42,598 bases of DNA from a virus. The notes below the pieces were generated by a model, which saw only the letters and a program-made list of their open reading frames with translations, did no database searches and had not been told where the DNA came from. A program made the position numbers and the translations under genes. The stretch's first letter is position 1; every line of letters starts with the position of its first letter. Positions 21,431 to 30,487 of the stretch are shown here, in pieces. The stretch spans positions 1-42,598 of IMG/VR virus record IMGVR_UViG_3300009185_000039. One strand, given 5' to 3'.

Positions 21431-23257
21431 GTGGGCATGGGGATTGACCACAGAGGACACAGAGCGCACAGAGAGAGGTTGCGTGAGTTGGCGCAGGTGA
21501 GTGGGCGGTTGGTGGAGTTTTCCGTGGCATGGGCGCGGCGCTTGAAGGGATTGAAGCCCGAGACGGTGCGGAAATTGCAGGAAGGGCTGCGCGAGCAGAC
21601 TCGGCAAGTGGGTGGCAGGCTTGGGGAAGGTGCGGATTTTCGTGTTTATGAATCCTTTACTCCTGGGCGCGGACGCACGGTCACGAAGGTTCTTAAAGAA
21701 AAAACTCTTAAAGAAAAAACGCGCGCGGAGAGGATGTCCTCCAACCCTTATCGAGGTGGAGTGGATGAAATCTTAAATAGAACCAAAAGAGAGTGGAGGG
21801 ATGTGGCAGAATCCCCCGCTGGCGCGCACGCGGCGCTGCCTGTGGGGTGGCACAAGGCGGGATATGTGCAGGATCGCATGGTTGAAGTGGACGCTCGAAG
21901 GAGATCAGGGCGGCGACGCACGGAGCCAAAGGAGTCTTTTGTAAAAAAAATCAATCCCTTTGCTCCTACTACTCAGACAGACAGGGGGCTCGCTCATAGG
22001 ATGCCATTAGGGGCCTCGGACTCCAGCCTCTTTACTCAGGTTTATACCGGACAAGAAGGAAAGTATTATGAAAATTTACGGGGCAGAACAAAAGTCACGG
22101 CTCACAACATCATGCTCGACCCGCGCAAGCGGAAGCTGGTTTTGACCGACCCGCTGGGGATGGTGTCGTTCGCCGCTCGCGGCGGGCGGTTGGTGGAGTT
22201 TAATACCTTTGGAGCTACGCGCGCGCTTTTGCAGGAGCTTAAATCGGCGGGGGTGGCTGTATCGCGAAAGGGGGGTGAGTCGTTTTACTCTGGGTCGAAG
22301 AATCTTATCAATATTCCTAGAGGGCAAGCGGGTGTCGCTGAGGGTGTAGGCAGGCGCAATGCGCTATTCCATGAGGCGGGTCATGCCAAAGTGAACGCCA
22401 GTGGAGGGTCAGACAAGTTTCATATCGAGGCGCATAAGGCCGATCAGTCAGGAGCAAGTTTGGCGGACAGGATGAAAGTCGGCAGTCATGGCAACGAAAT
22501 GCGTAGGCAGGAGCGCTTGGCAAACCAGACCGCGCAAGCCGATATGGAGCGGATGGGAGTGCCAAAGGAAAACATCGCCGCTTTTCGTAAGGACATGGCG
22601 GGGTCTCTGAATACCTACCGCGCAGGGCACTACACCACAGCTTCTCCGAAAGCGACAATTCCGGCCTCCTCTCCGAAAGCGACAACAGCGCAAGCCACTG
22701 CCGCAGCGCCTACTGCATCACAACCACCGCAGCCCCCACAACCCCCACAACCCCCACAAACACCACAAACGCCACAAACGCCACAAACGCCACAAACGCA
22801 ACCAACCTCGCCTTTCCGTAAAAAGCCTTGGTTTGGAACCGTTGCCGCAGGAGGTCTTGGAATTGGCGGACTCGGCTACATGGCTGCGAGAAAGCCAGAA
22901 CCTAAAGAATTTGACCACAGAGAACACAAAGGACACAAAGCAAGATTGCGTGAGTTGGCGCGGGCGAGCGGGCGGTTGGTGGAGCTGGCCCGAGTGCAGT
23001 CCGTGACGGGGCAGATTCTTAATATCAACCCTGTGCCGCGAAAGGTCGCCGACCCGATTCTCAGATCATTGCGGCGTAAATTGGAAAAGGGTGGGGACAG
23101 GCAGGCTGTGCGAGCGGCGTTCTTGGGGCCGGAGGGCCACGGATGCGGCGTGCTTCTGGGGAAGCTCCCCCCTCAAGAATACATAAGGAGACTGATTTAT
23201 GGAAGCCGAGATTGGTGGACATTGATGGGAAAAAGTCGATTTTGCATTATCGGATAA
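21431..23257 (+). CDS. Multidomain protein with cassette leader and HExxH metallopeptidase motif (608 aa)
   Basis: The start is GTG at 21431 or ATG at 21437. The N-terminus is a translated family A repeat followed by the cassette L-R-E-L-A-x-x-S-G-R-L-V-E-F-S. L-F-H-E-A-G-H (HExxH, 314-318) with later conserved-looking E and H residues suggests a zinc metallopeptidase-type fold. A Pro-Gln-Thr linker (about 430-460), a glycine-rich hydrophobic stretch and a second repeat plus cassette (L-R-E-L-A-R-A-S-G-R-L-V-E-L-A) follow. The zero frame ends soon after a C-CCC-CCT site (23167-23173). The -1 frame continues into the domain annotated next. It lies just upstream of the portal, so a virion or ejected protein is likely. 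Confidence 0.75.
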   Translation: MGMGIDHRGHRAHRERLRELAQVSGRLVEFSVAWARRLKGLKPETVRKLQEGLREQTRQVGGRLGEGADFRVYESFTPGRGRTVTKVLKEKTLKEKTRAERMSSNPYRGGVDEILNRTKREWRDVAESPAGAHAALPVGWHKAGYVQDRMVEVDARRRSGRRRTEPKESFVKKINPFAPTTQTDRGLAHRMPLGASDSSLFTQVYTGQEGKYYENLRGRTKVTAHNIMLDPRKRKLVLTDPLGMVSFAARGGRLVEFNTFGATRALLQELKSAGVAVSRKGGESFYSGSKNLINIPRGQAGVAEGVGRRNALFHEAGHAKVNASGGSDKFHIEAHKADQSGASLADRMKVGSHGNEMRRQERLANQTAQADMERMGVPKENIAAFRKDMAGSLNTYRAGHYTTASPKATIPASSPKATTAQATAAAPTASQPPQPPQPPQPPQTPQTPQTPQTPQTQPTSPFRKKPWFGTVAAGGLGIGGLGYMAARKPEPKEFDHREHKGHKARLRELARASGRLVELARVQSVTGQILNINPVPRKVADPILRSLRRKLEKGGDRQAVRAAFLGPEGHGCGVLLGKLPPQEYIRRLIYGSRDWWTLMGKSRFCIIG

Positions 23258-23643
23258 CAAAGCAGGAAAGCCACTTAAAGCCATCCAATGCAGACCTCCC
23301 TGCTCCTCCAAATATGACTTCTGAAGATATCATGCGAAATCACATTGGTTTTTCTTCGGGCAGGGCTATTAGCACATCCACACGACGAGCTTCCGCGATG
23401 CGATTGGTGTCTGAATATGGAGGCAAGACTCCCGTTGAGGGCGTTTATGCCACTCCTTTGGATGAACTCATTAAAAATCAGCGAGAGAAAATCAAGGGGG
23501 CGATGACTAACGCAAGGTATCCAGCAGAAAGAGAGATCACGCAAACACACGGCGACAATCTTCTGAAAGTGAGAAAGCACAAAGCCATCGTCGATCCCAC
23601 GCAAGGACCAGGAGATGATGTTACCTACACACGCTCCCGTTGA
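23143..23643 (+). CDS. -1 frame continuation with ADP-ribosyltransferase-like motifs
   Basis: Best read as the C-terminal part of the preceding gene after a -1 shift at 23167-23173, giving L-P-P-S-R-I-H-K. An independent start at 23143 is the alternative. The order L-H-Y-R-I (Arg), A-I-S-T-S-T-R (S-T-S) and Y-P-A-E-R-E-I-T (E-x-E) matches the R-S-E class of ADP-ribosyltransferases, with spacings typical of toxin domains. A phage ART could modify host RNA polymerase or other proteins on entry. The fold assignment is by motif only. The CDS stops just before a family A repeat. Confidence 0.5.
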   Translation: MRRASGEAPPSRIHKETDLWKPRLVDIDGKKSILHYRITKQESHLKPSNADLPAPPNMTSEDIMRNHIGFSSGRAISTSTRRASAMRLVSEYGGKTPVEGVYATPLDELIKNQREKIKGAMTNARYPAEREITQTHGDNLLKVRKHKAIVDPTQGPGDDVTYTRSR

Positions 23644-23718
23644 ATATATGACTCACCCCTCCGTGTCCTCTGTGTTCTCTGTGGTCAATCTCCCGTTGAC
23701 TGAAAACTGAAAACTGAC

Positions 23719-25437
23719 ATGAACTTTCTGGATCGAGCAGTATCTTTTTTTGACCCCGAGGCGGGGGTGAGTCGGGCGATGGCGCGGGAGCGGTTGAAGG
23801 CATTCGGGTATGATTCCGCGCAGCCTGGAACGAATCGCGGCGGCAGTGGCGGGAGGCAGAAGAACTCCTCCTCGGAGACATGGCGGATGCAGCGGGATCG
23901 TCTGGTGCTCTTGTGGGATGCGCGCGATGTGGTGCGGAATTTTTCGATCCTGCGCGGCATCATTTCGCGCATCGTTCAATACACCGCCGATACGGTTCAG
24001 TATGTCTCGCAGACGGGGGATGAGGAGATCGACTCGGCGTATCAGGATTACTTCCATGCGTGGTGCGAGCAGGCGGATATTACTGGTCGTCACCGGCTGG
24101 GCGCTCTGGTTTCCATGGCGATGTGGAGCTTGCTGGTGGATGGCGATCACGGCTGGCACTTGGTAGAGATCGATGCGGGCGGCGGCAAGCGGCAACTCCG
24201 CATCCAATCCATCGAGGCCGACCGCATCGGGGATCCGAATAATCCGATGAGTCCAGGGAACAACAACGACATCGGCGGCATCATCGTGGACGAGATGGGT
24301 CGCCCTGTCTCCTATCGCATCTTCAAGCGCGAGCGGCGCACGGCGTTGTATTCCTTTGAGCGGGAGATTCCTGCCGACCAGTTTATTCACATTTTCGATC
24401 CGATGCGGGTGGATCAATATCGAGGCGTCACGGCGCTCTCGACCGTCATCGCCCCCGCGCGGGATTTGTATGAGGTGTATCACTTTGAGAAGCTGGCGGC
24501 GAAGTGGCAAGTCGGCCATGCGGGGTTCGTGAAGGTGAGCGACCCGACACGGCGCGACGGCGGCATCTCGGCGTGGGATGGGAAGAAGGATAACCGCACC
24601 GACTCTCCTGGCACGATGGCGATGGAGGCGGGAAAAATCCAGCGTCTCTCGCAGGGCGAGGACATCCAGTTCGCTCCTGGCACGAACCGCCCGAGCGGAG
24701 CGTTCATGGCGCTGGTGCAGACGATGGTGCGCGAGATCGCCAGTGGGCTGAATATGCCCTACGGATTTTTGTATGACATGACGGCGTTCTCGGGTCACAC
24801 GGGTCGCATCGAGATCGCGCAAGCCATGCGCTCGATCCGCCGCTACCAGAAACTTCTCAGCGAGAAAGCCCTCGACCCGCTGCGGGATCGCGTGATCGGC
24901 CTTGGTATTTCCATGGGCGAGTTGCCAGCGCATCCGCAGTGGCGCAATGGCCGCTGGGGGTTTGGCCGCTCGCTCACAGGCGACTACGGCCACGACACGC
25001 AGGCGAATCTCCAGCTTCTCCAGGCCGGACTCGTCACGGCGAGCGACCTCATTGCCGAGACAGGGCAATCTTTCGAGGAAGTGGTGCGCCGTAGCGCGAG
25101 CGAAGTCGCTTACCTGCAACGGGTCGCCACCGAGACAGGTGTGCCGATCGAACTCATCAATCAACGCCTGCCTGGGCCGACTCAAGCCCTCGCCGCCATG
25201 GCCGAGCCGCCACAGCCGCCGCCACCTGGCCTCGTGCCGCAAGGGTTGGATGTGAAGCCGCTCTTGGAGTTGCTGAAAAATGTGGGCGAAGGGATTCTGG
25301 ATCGCGAGAGCGCGATTATCAATCTGATGAACCTGTATGGCGTGGAGCGGAATGCGGCTGAGAAGATGATCCCTGATGGGCCGAAGGAGAAGAGTTTAAC
25401 CACGGAGAACACGGAGAGCACGGAGGGGAAGAAATGA
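23719..25437 (+). CDS. Phage portal protein, lambda family (572 aa)
   Basis: This is the dodecameric portal through which DNA is packaged and ejected. Family features include V-R-N-F-S-I-L-R-G-I-I near 75, D-G-D-H-G-W-H, R-I-Q-S-I-E-A-D-R-I near 170, F-I-H-I-F-D-P-M-R-V-D-Q-Y-R-G-V-T and the membrane-distal G-L-N-M-P-Y-G-F-L-Y-D. These match lambda gpB-type portals in order and length. The last residues (T-T-E-N-T-E-S-T-E) are translated family A repeat. The stop is ATGA-coupled to the next gene. Confidence 0.93.
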   Translation: MNFLDRAVSFFDPEAGVSRAMARERLKAFGYDSAQPGTNRGGSGGRQKNSSSETWRMQRDRLVLLWDARDVVRNFSILRGIISRIVQYTADTVQYVSQTGDEEIDSAYQDYFHAWCEQADITGRHRLGALVSMAMWSLLVDGDHGWHLVEIDAGGGKRQLRIQSIEADRIGDPNNPMSPGNNNDIGGIIVDEMGRPVSYRIFKRERRTALYSFEREIPADQFIHIFDPMRVDQYRGVTALSTVIAPARDLYEVYHFEKLAAKWQVGHAGFVKVSDPTRRDGGISAWDGKKDNRTDSPGTMAMEAGKIQRLSQGEDIQFAPGTNRPSGAFMALVQTMVREIASGLNMPYGFLYDMTAFSGHTGRIEIAQAMRSIRRYQKLLSEKALDPLRDRVIGLGISMGELPAHPQWRNGRWGFGRSLTGDYGHDTQANLQLLQAGLVTASDLIAETGQSFEEVVRRSASEVAYLQRVATETGVPIELINQRLPGPTQALAAMAEPPQPPPPGLVPQGLDVKPLLELLKNVGEGILDRESAIINLMNLYGVERNAAEKMIPDGPKEKSLTTENTESTEGKK

Positions 25438-25751
25438 GTCCACGGACAGTTAAGACAATTTACGAGGGGGCGGGAGTTAAAGGAATTAAAAGTCGAGCAG
25501 GAGAAAATTCTTTGAAGGGCTCGGGTTGTTTGTCGTTTGGGCAGGCGGGGAAGAGACGGAAGTATCTCACGCAGGAGGAGCAGGAGAAGATCTGGATGGA
25601 GCATCTCAAGAAGGATATGGAGCGGGCGGAAGAATACTTCTGGCGGCAGACGCCGGAGCGGCGGCGGGTGCAGGATATCTACCTGGAGACGCACAGGGGA
25701 TTTGGTCGGGAAGGGAATGATTTTATTTTTGGAAAGGGAAAAAAACGATGA
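25434..25751 (+). CDS. Basic hypothetical protein (105 aa)
   Basis: This is a Lys/Arg/Glu-rich protein whose central helix (T-Q-E-E-Q-E-K-I-W-M-E-H-L-K-K) is likely a coiled coil. It is coupled at both ends (ATGA) between the portal and the 1570-aa gene. It could be a small connector or internal protein. The family is unknown. Confidence 0.65.
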   Translation: MSPRTVKTIYEGAGVKGIKSRAGENSLKGSGCLSFGQAGKRRKYLTQEEQEKIWMEHLKKDMERAEEYFWRQTPERRRVQDIYLETHRGFGREGNDFIFGKGKKR

Positions 25752-28700
25752 GTGAATTACTTCGCAAAGCAGTCGAGACGATGAAACTTCTCAAGAAGAA
25801 GCCGCACCTCAAACCTGTGGCGGCTGGCGGCGGCGAGTTGAGCAAGGCCGAGCGTTGGCGCACGGCGCAGATGGCGCAGGATTGGCTGAATGCAAATGCC
25901 GATCCGAAATATCACCGGCGCAGGTTGCCGGATATGGAGGAAAATGGGCAATTCAAGCTGTTGACGCGCGGGCGGCTGGGTATGAGGCTCAAAGAATTTC
26001 GCTATTATCAACCTCCCGGCGGCTACTACGGAAATCCTTACGATAAGGATTTTGCTCAGGAAAGACAGAAAGAGCGACGCAATGGGTTGATCAAAGCGGG
26101 CATCGTCGGCGCGGGTTTGCTGGGTGGTGGAGCTTTGCTGGGCCGTGGTTTGTATAAGGTCGGCAACAGCGGGGCTGTGCGGCGAGCCGAGGATCTGGCC
26201 GAAGAACTCTCGAAGCTGCGCGCCAGTAAGGCCGCTGCCGATGTCGGGAATGTCGCACCTGCTCCGCGTGGCCGCCCGAAGCTCAAAAGCGAAACGCCGC
26301 CTCCGACACCTCCTCAGACGCCTGCCCCTACACCGCCGCCGCAGACGCCTCCCCCCACACCCCCGCCAACGAATGTTGGCAAGGGGAGCAAGACCACACC
26401 AAAGACCAAGGTGGTCGAAAGTTTGAACAACTCGGGCGACTTGCCCGCTGCTGATGCCGCCGCTGAGATCGATGAGATCACGGCAGTCAAGCCACCCCGC
26501 AAGCTCACGGCGAGGCAACAAAAGCTGGCGAACCGGCAGGCTAAAGTCGCCAAATTCGCCGCCGCCCAATCTGGAGCCTCCGTCCCGTCCACGCCTGCTC
26601 CCGCAGCACCAGTCGTTCCGAAAACAAAGACTCCCGTAGTTGCAAAAACAGAGCCTCCTGCCACCCCTGCGTCCCGCATCGAGGCTATCAAGTCATCTGT
26701 GCAGCGTGTGGATGATGGCGTGCCTGCGCCAAAAGTCGCCAGCGCGACGAATGAGGAATTTTGGGAGAAAAAAGGGGTCGGCAAAGTTCCGCTTTTAGGA
26801 ACGCCCGAGCAGAACGCCGCCCTCCGCAAAAGGTTGGAAGACACTCATGCCGCTGGGGGGTTCACTGGCAAGGTCGCTGCCGATGTGATCGATGAGGCGC
26901 GCGCTTCGCTGAAACCGAAATCCGATTTTCCAGAAGGACTCAGCGATAAACTTCGCTCGGCAGGGAAGGAAAACAATCCAAAGCCTAGAGCTAAGAAAAA
27001 GTCCAAGGCCAAAAAACAGGATGCCGATGAGGCTGACGATCTCGATGATCTGGATGAGGCAGACGACATCAATGAACCTGATGCCTCGCCGGAGGAGGCC
27101 GATTGGGAAGCAAAGCTGAAGGAGAATCCTCAAGTGCGTGCCAAGAAATCTGCCGCAAAGTCAGATTCCAAAAAGCCTGCCGCAAAAGCTGCCGCAAAGT
27201 CGGATTCCAAAAAACCTGCCGCTAAGGCCGCCGCTAAACCTGCTGCCAAATCCAATAAGGGTAAAAAAGAGGCGGCTCCGCTTTCTTTTGCCGAAAGGAT
27301 CGCTGCCAAGGTCAAGGCGAAGCGTGCCAAAAAGAATGGCAAGAACCTCTCTGCCCTCTTGCACCGCGTGCGATATTTCAATCAATTTCAAACCGACGAG
27401 GCGGGCATCCCGCTCACGGGTCGTGTGGCGAGGGATCGCTTCGTGAAGAAGCTCCGCGATGAGGACTTGGATCGCCGCGATGCGAATATCCTGCGTGCCG
27501 GTGGCGCGGGGGCGCTGGCGGGCCTACTGGCTCGTGGCCGCATCGGCGCGAGCAAGCGCGCACTCATCGGCGCGGGTGCTGGCGGACTCGGCGTGATCAG
27601 CATTCGTGCCCTCACCAATAACGACCGCGACATCTACGGCGAGCGGGATCGTGGCAGCAAGCGCGCGGAATTGATCCCTGCTTTGGGTGGTCTCGGCGCG
27701 GCGGCGTGGCTTGCGGGTAAGCGGTTCAAGGCGTTTGCGAAGAAGTTTAACCACGGAGGACACGGAGAGCACGGAGGAGGGTTGAAGGAGTTTGCGTGGA
27801 TCTCGGTAAAAACAGATCGGGTTTCGGCAGATCATGCTGCAGCCAGAAGAGCAATTATAGAAAAATACGGCAAGCCGCAGGCGGAAGCGCGCGCCCCGGG
27901 TATCGCCGTAGAAAAGAAAGACGGCCCTTCTATCTTCGCGTCCATGAACAACCCTGATTCGCCATTCTATGTGCCTCCAGAAAAAAGAGAAGAGCAACGC
28001 CTGCGCGCAAAAGAATGGCACAGAATAAATCGTCTCCGCCATCTGGCTTTACGCAAGGAGTCCAACCTGGCCTCCCGTCTTCGGGGCGTGAAAAACTTTG
28101 ACGACTACCGGCTCTACTATTTCAAGGGTCGGAATACGGGCATTGCTGCGCGGAGTGCTGAGGAGGCTCGCTCGAAAAAGAAGCGTGGCGGCGATGAGTT
28201 GGTGGCTGTGCGCACGCCGAATGATTCCGAACGGAGCCAGATGGCGCGTGGGGTGTGGGTGCGGACTCGCCGCGATGGCAAGTCGCCTGGGCAATCCCGC
28301 TACGGCAAGGGCCGTGGGCAGGGGCCAGCGCGGAAGAGCTTGAGCGCGAAGCTGCGCGGATTGAAGGAGTTTGGGGTGTTGAAGTCAAAGATCGTGCCGG
28401 TAATAGAAAGGGGTATTGATTCGATTACTGATTATGATCCTTTCGGGCACTTCTCGCGGCAGACGGCAAAACTTAACACTCAGCAGGCTAAGCATGTGCG
28501 TGCACAGGAAAGCGCGCACGCGGCAAGAATGTCCCAAATACTTGGCAGCAAGTGGTCACCCAATTACGGTGAATCATATGGCGCGAAATTCTACACTAAA
28601 GAAGCAAAGGGATACCGCAAGCAGGCGGCTGATCGTTTCAAGCGAGACGCTGTAGTATCTGGGGTAGGATTAACCGCTGCTGGTGCTGGCGCTGGATATT

Positions 28701-30460
28701 TGGCTACGCGCAAGAAAGAGCAGAAACAACTTGCGGCGAAGATACGCGGGGTGCGGTTTTTCCAAGAAAAGAAATCTGGCATGAACCCCTATGCAGGTGC
28801 GGCGTTGTCTGGCTTCGGCAGTGGCGCGGCACTTGGCTCTCTGGCGCTGCTCAAGCGCGGGGCGACATTCCGTGGCGCGGCGAAGACGGCGGCGAAGCTG
28901 GGGTTGGCCTCGGCGGGTATCGTCGGCGGCGGGGCGTTGCTCGGCAGCAAGATCGTGGGCGATCCGCGTAAGGAGGAGTCCGCTCCCTTTATGAAGCGGG
29001 CGGCGATCGGCGGCACGCTGGTCGGCGCAGGCGCAGGACTCGGTGGGGCATTGCTGCTTCGCAAGACCAAGGGTGGAGCGCGTGCGCTTGTGGCGGCCTC
29101 TAAGAAGAGCGAGCCATTTTCACGGCCTGCCATGTGGTTGCGTAAGACTCCCCTGGCTGGAGCCGCTGCGATCGGTGCCGTGGGCGGGGCGTTTTATGGT
29201 GGCGGCATGGGCGCGGATGAAGGGCAGCAAGTCGATTCGATACGCAATCTGAGAAAGGATATGAAAAAGTTTTCAGTGGGCAGTTTTCAGTTTTCAGGGA
29301 AACGGCTGCGCGAGTTTGCGCTTATTTATAAAACCGGAATTGGCGGGGCGATCTTATCGCGCTCCTCCAAGGGCAGTTCATTTGCGGAGACAGCCAAGCG
29401 CGCCGCCAAGGCGGTGGGCGGGTGGGCGAAGCGGAATGGCACGGCGATCGGTCTCACAGGGGCCGGTGTCGGAGCCTCGGTGGCGGCATCCCGCTATTAT
29501 GGCCCGTCGAACAAGGGCTGGAAAAAGCTCGATGAGCCGAAGGAATTTGGCCGTGGCGACCAGGCGCGCTGGGATGCCCGCCGTGGCGGGGGTGTGCTGC
29601 CCAACGAGGACTCGCAATTTGCCAATACAGCCTGGGGCTGGGCGACTGATCGCCCGATGTATATCCCTAAGAGGAACAGCCAGGGCCGTGTCGAGAAAAA
29701 TCCCGATACTGGCGATACGATTCGCGTGAAATGGGACCCGAGTTCGGGTCAGCTCTGGAACTCCGTGGCCCGCGAGGCGGGACGCCAGCGCGTGAATGTG
29801 CAGCGCGGCGGGCGACTCTCGCGCGATCTCGTGGATGAGCTGCGCGGCGCACCCCGCCAGCGCGATGTCAGTGGTCGCATCAAGAAGCGTGAGTGGGAGA
29901 AAAGCTGGTTCCACAACAAGGCTACCGAGATCGGTATGACAGCGGCTGGCTTGGGCGGCCTAGCCACCGTGCGCTATGCCAATAACAACCCGGATACCAA
30001 GATCGGCGAAGCTTATAAAAAAACTAAAGCAAGCCTTCGTGCCACGGGGGATGGCCTCTCGGAGATCGGTAAGAACATCTTAGGGGGCCTCACAAAAATC
30101 ACCGCGAAAAAAGCATTCTCCGCGAAGCTCAAGAAGCTCCGTGAACTCGATGCCATTGCGGAATACGAGGGCTGGGATGTCCGTGATCCGCGTGGTCGCT
30201 CGGCCCGTGTCTTCGCACCCGGCAGCCGCAAGCGCGAACGCCGCCAGAAGGAATGGCATGAGAAGACGGAAAACGAGCGCAAGCTCTGGAAGGCAGGCAT
30301 CGCCGCAGGCGTGCTCGGCGGCGCAGGAGCCATGCTCGTCGGCCAACGCCTCGTCTCCGGCAAGTCGCTCATCCCCTCGCGGTTTATGCCCAAGAAGGTA
30401 ACTCCACCCGATGCCAGCGTCTTTGTGGATGCGGCCAAGGTGTTCAAGGCAGGCGCTTAA
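25748..30460 (+). CDS. Giant cassette-containing glycine-zipper protein (1570 aa)
   Basis: This is a modular, very basic protein. Cassettes of the S-A-K-L-R-G-L-K-E-F type occur near residues 80, 535, 680, 777, 866, 995, 1184 and 1458. Between them lie hydrophobic Gly/Ala segments with G-x-x-x-G spacing (near 115-130, 585-620, 975-990, 1012-1065, 1085-1105, 1140-1160, 1230-1250, 1515-1535) that could insert in or cross a membrane. Residues 185-330 are Pro/Thr-rich linkers and 450-520 a Lys/Ala block (K-S-D-S-K-K-P-A-A-K). Family A, family B and palindrome P repeats are translated in frame at 27748, 29266 and 26032. Lying between portal and protease, it is probably an internal or ejected virion protein made as a precursor. 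The family is not recognised. Confidence 0.8.
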   Translation: MSELLRKAVETMKLLKKKPHLKPVAAGGGELSKAERWRTAQMAQDWLNANADPKYHRRRLPDMEENGQFKLLTRGRLGMRLKEFRYYQPPGGYYGNPYDKDFAQERQKERRNGLIKAGIVGAGLLGGGALLGRGLYKVGNSGAVRRAEDLAEELSKLRASKAAADVGNVAPAPRGRPKLKSETPPPTPPQTPAPTPPPQTPPPTPPPTNVGKGSKTTPKTKVVESLNNSGDLPAADAAAEIDEITAVKPPRKLTARQQKLANRQAKVAKFAAAQSGASVPSTPAPAAPVVPKTKTPVVAKTEPPATPASRIEAIKSSVQRVDDGVPAPKVASATNEEFWEKKGVGKVPLLGTPEQNAALRKRLEDTHAAGGFTGKVAADVIDEARASLKPKSDFPEGLSDKLRSAGKENNPKPRAKKKSKAKKQDADEADDLDDLDEADDINEPDASPEEADWEAKLKENPQVRAKKSAAKSDSKKPAAKAAAKSDSKKPAAKAAAKPAAKSNKGKKEAAPLSFAERIAAKVKAKRAKKNGKNLSALLHRVRYFNQFQTDEAGIPLTGRVARDRFVKKLRDEDLDRRDANILRAGGAGALAGLLARGRIGASKRALIGAGAGGLGVISIRALTNNDRDIYGERDRGSKRAELIPALGGLGAAAWLAGKRFKAFAKKFNHGGHGEHGGGLKEFAWISVKTDRVSADHAAARRAIIEKYGKPQAEARAPGIAVEKKDGPSIFASMNNPDSPFYVPPEKREEQRLRAKEWHRINRLRHLALRKESNLASRLRGVKNFDDYRLYYFKGRNTGIAARSAEEARSKKKRGGDELVAVRTPNDSERSQMARGVWVRTRRDGKSPGQSRYGKGRGQGPARKSLSAKLRGLKEFGVLKSKIVPVIERGIDSITDYDPFGHFSRQTAKLNTQQAKHVRAQESAHAARMSQILGSKWSPNYGESYGAKFYTKEAKGYRKQAADRFKRDAVVSGVGLTAAGAGAGYLATRKKEQKQLAAKIRGVRFFQEKKSGMNPYAGAALSGFGSGAALGSLALLKRGATFRGAAKTAAKLGLASAGIVGGGALLGSKIVGDPRKEESAPFMKRAAIGGTLVGAGAGLGGALLLRKTKGGARALVAASKKSEPFSRPAMWLRKTPLAGAAAIGAVGGAFYGGGMGADEGQQVDSIRNLRKDMKKFSVGSFQFSGKRLREFALIYKTGIGGAILSRSSKGSSFAETAKRAAKAVGGWAKRNGTAIGLTGAGVGASVAASRYYGPSNKGWKKLDEPKEFGRGDQARWDARRGGGVLPNEDSQFANTAWGWATDRPMYIPKRNSQGRVEKNPDTGDTIRVKWDPSSGQLWNSVAREAGRQRVNVQRGGRLSRDLVDELRGAPRQRDVSGRIKKREWEKSWFHNKATEIGMTAAGLGGLATVRYANNNPDTKIGEAYKKTKASLRATGDGLSEIGKNILGGLTKITAKKAFSAKLKKLRELDAIAEYEGWDVRDPRGRSARVFAPGSRKRERRQKEWHEKTENERKLWKAGIAAGVLGGAGAMLVGQRLVSGKSLIPSRFMPKKVTPPDASVFVDAAKVFKAGA
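26032..26052. repeat. Palindrome P, copy 8, inside the 1570-aa gene
   Basis: A perfect copy (CGA spacer), translated as N-P-Y-D-K-D-F about 15 residues after the first L-K-E-F cassette. Confidence 0.9.
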
Positions 30461-30487
30461 AACTTAATTCTTAAAACTTAAAACTTA

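Noticed and set aside
16207-23700. Large terminase subunit
   Set aside because: I looked for Walker and nuclease motifs upstream of the portal and found none. It must lie outside the window or be unrecognised.
23653-25242. Minus-strand 529-codon open frame
   Set aside because: It is a His/Arg-rich antisense shadow of the portal gene, which has clear family motifs.
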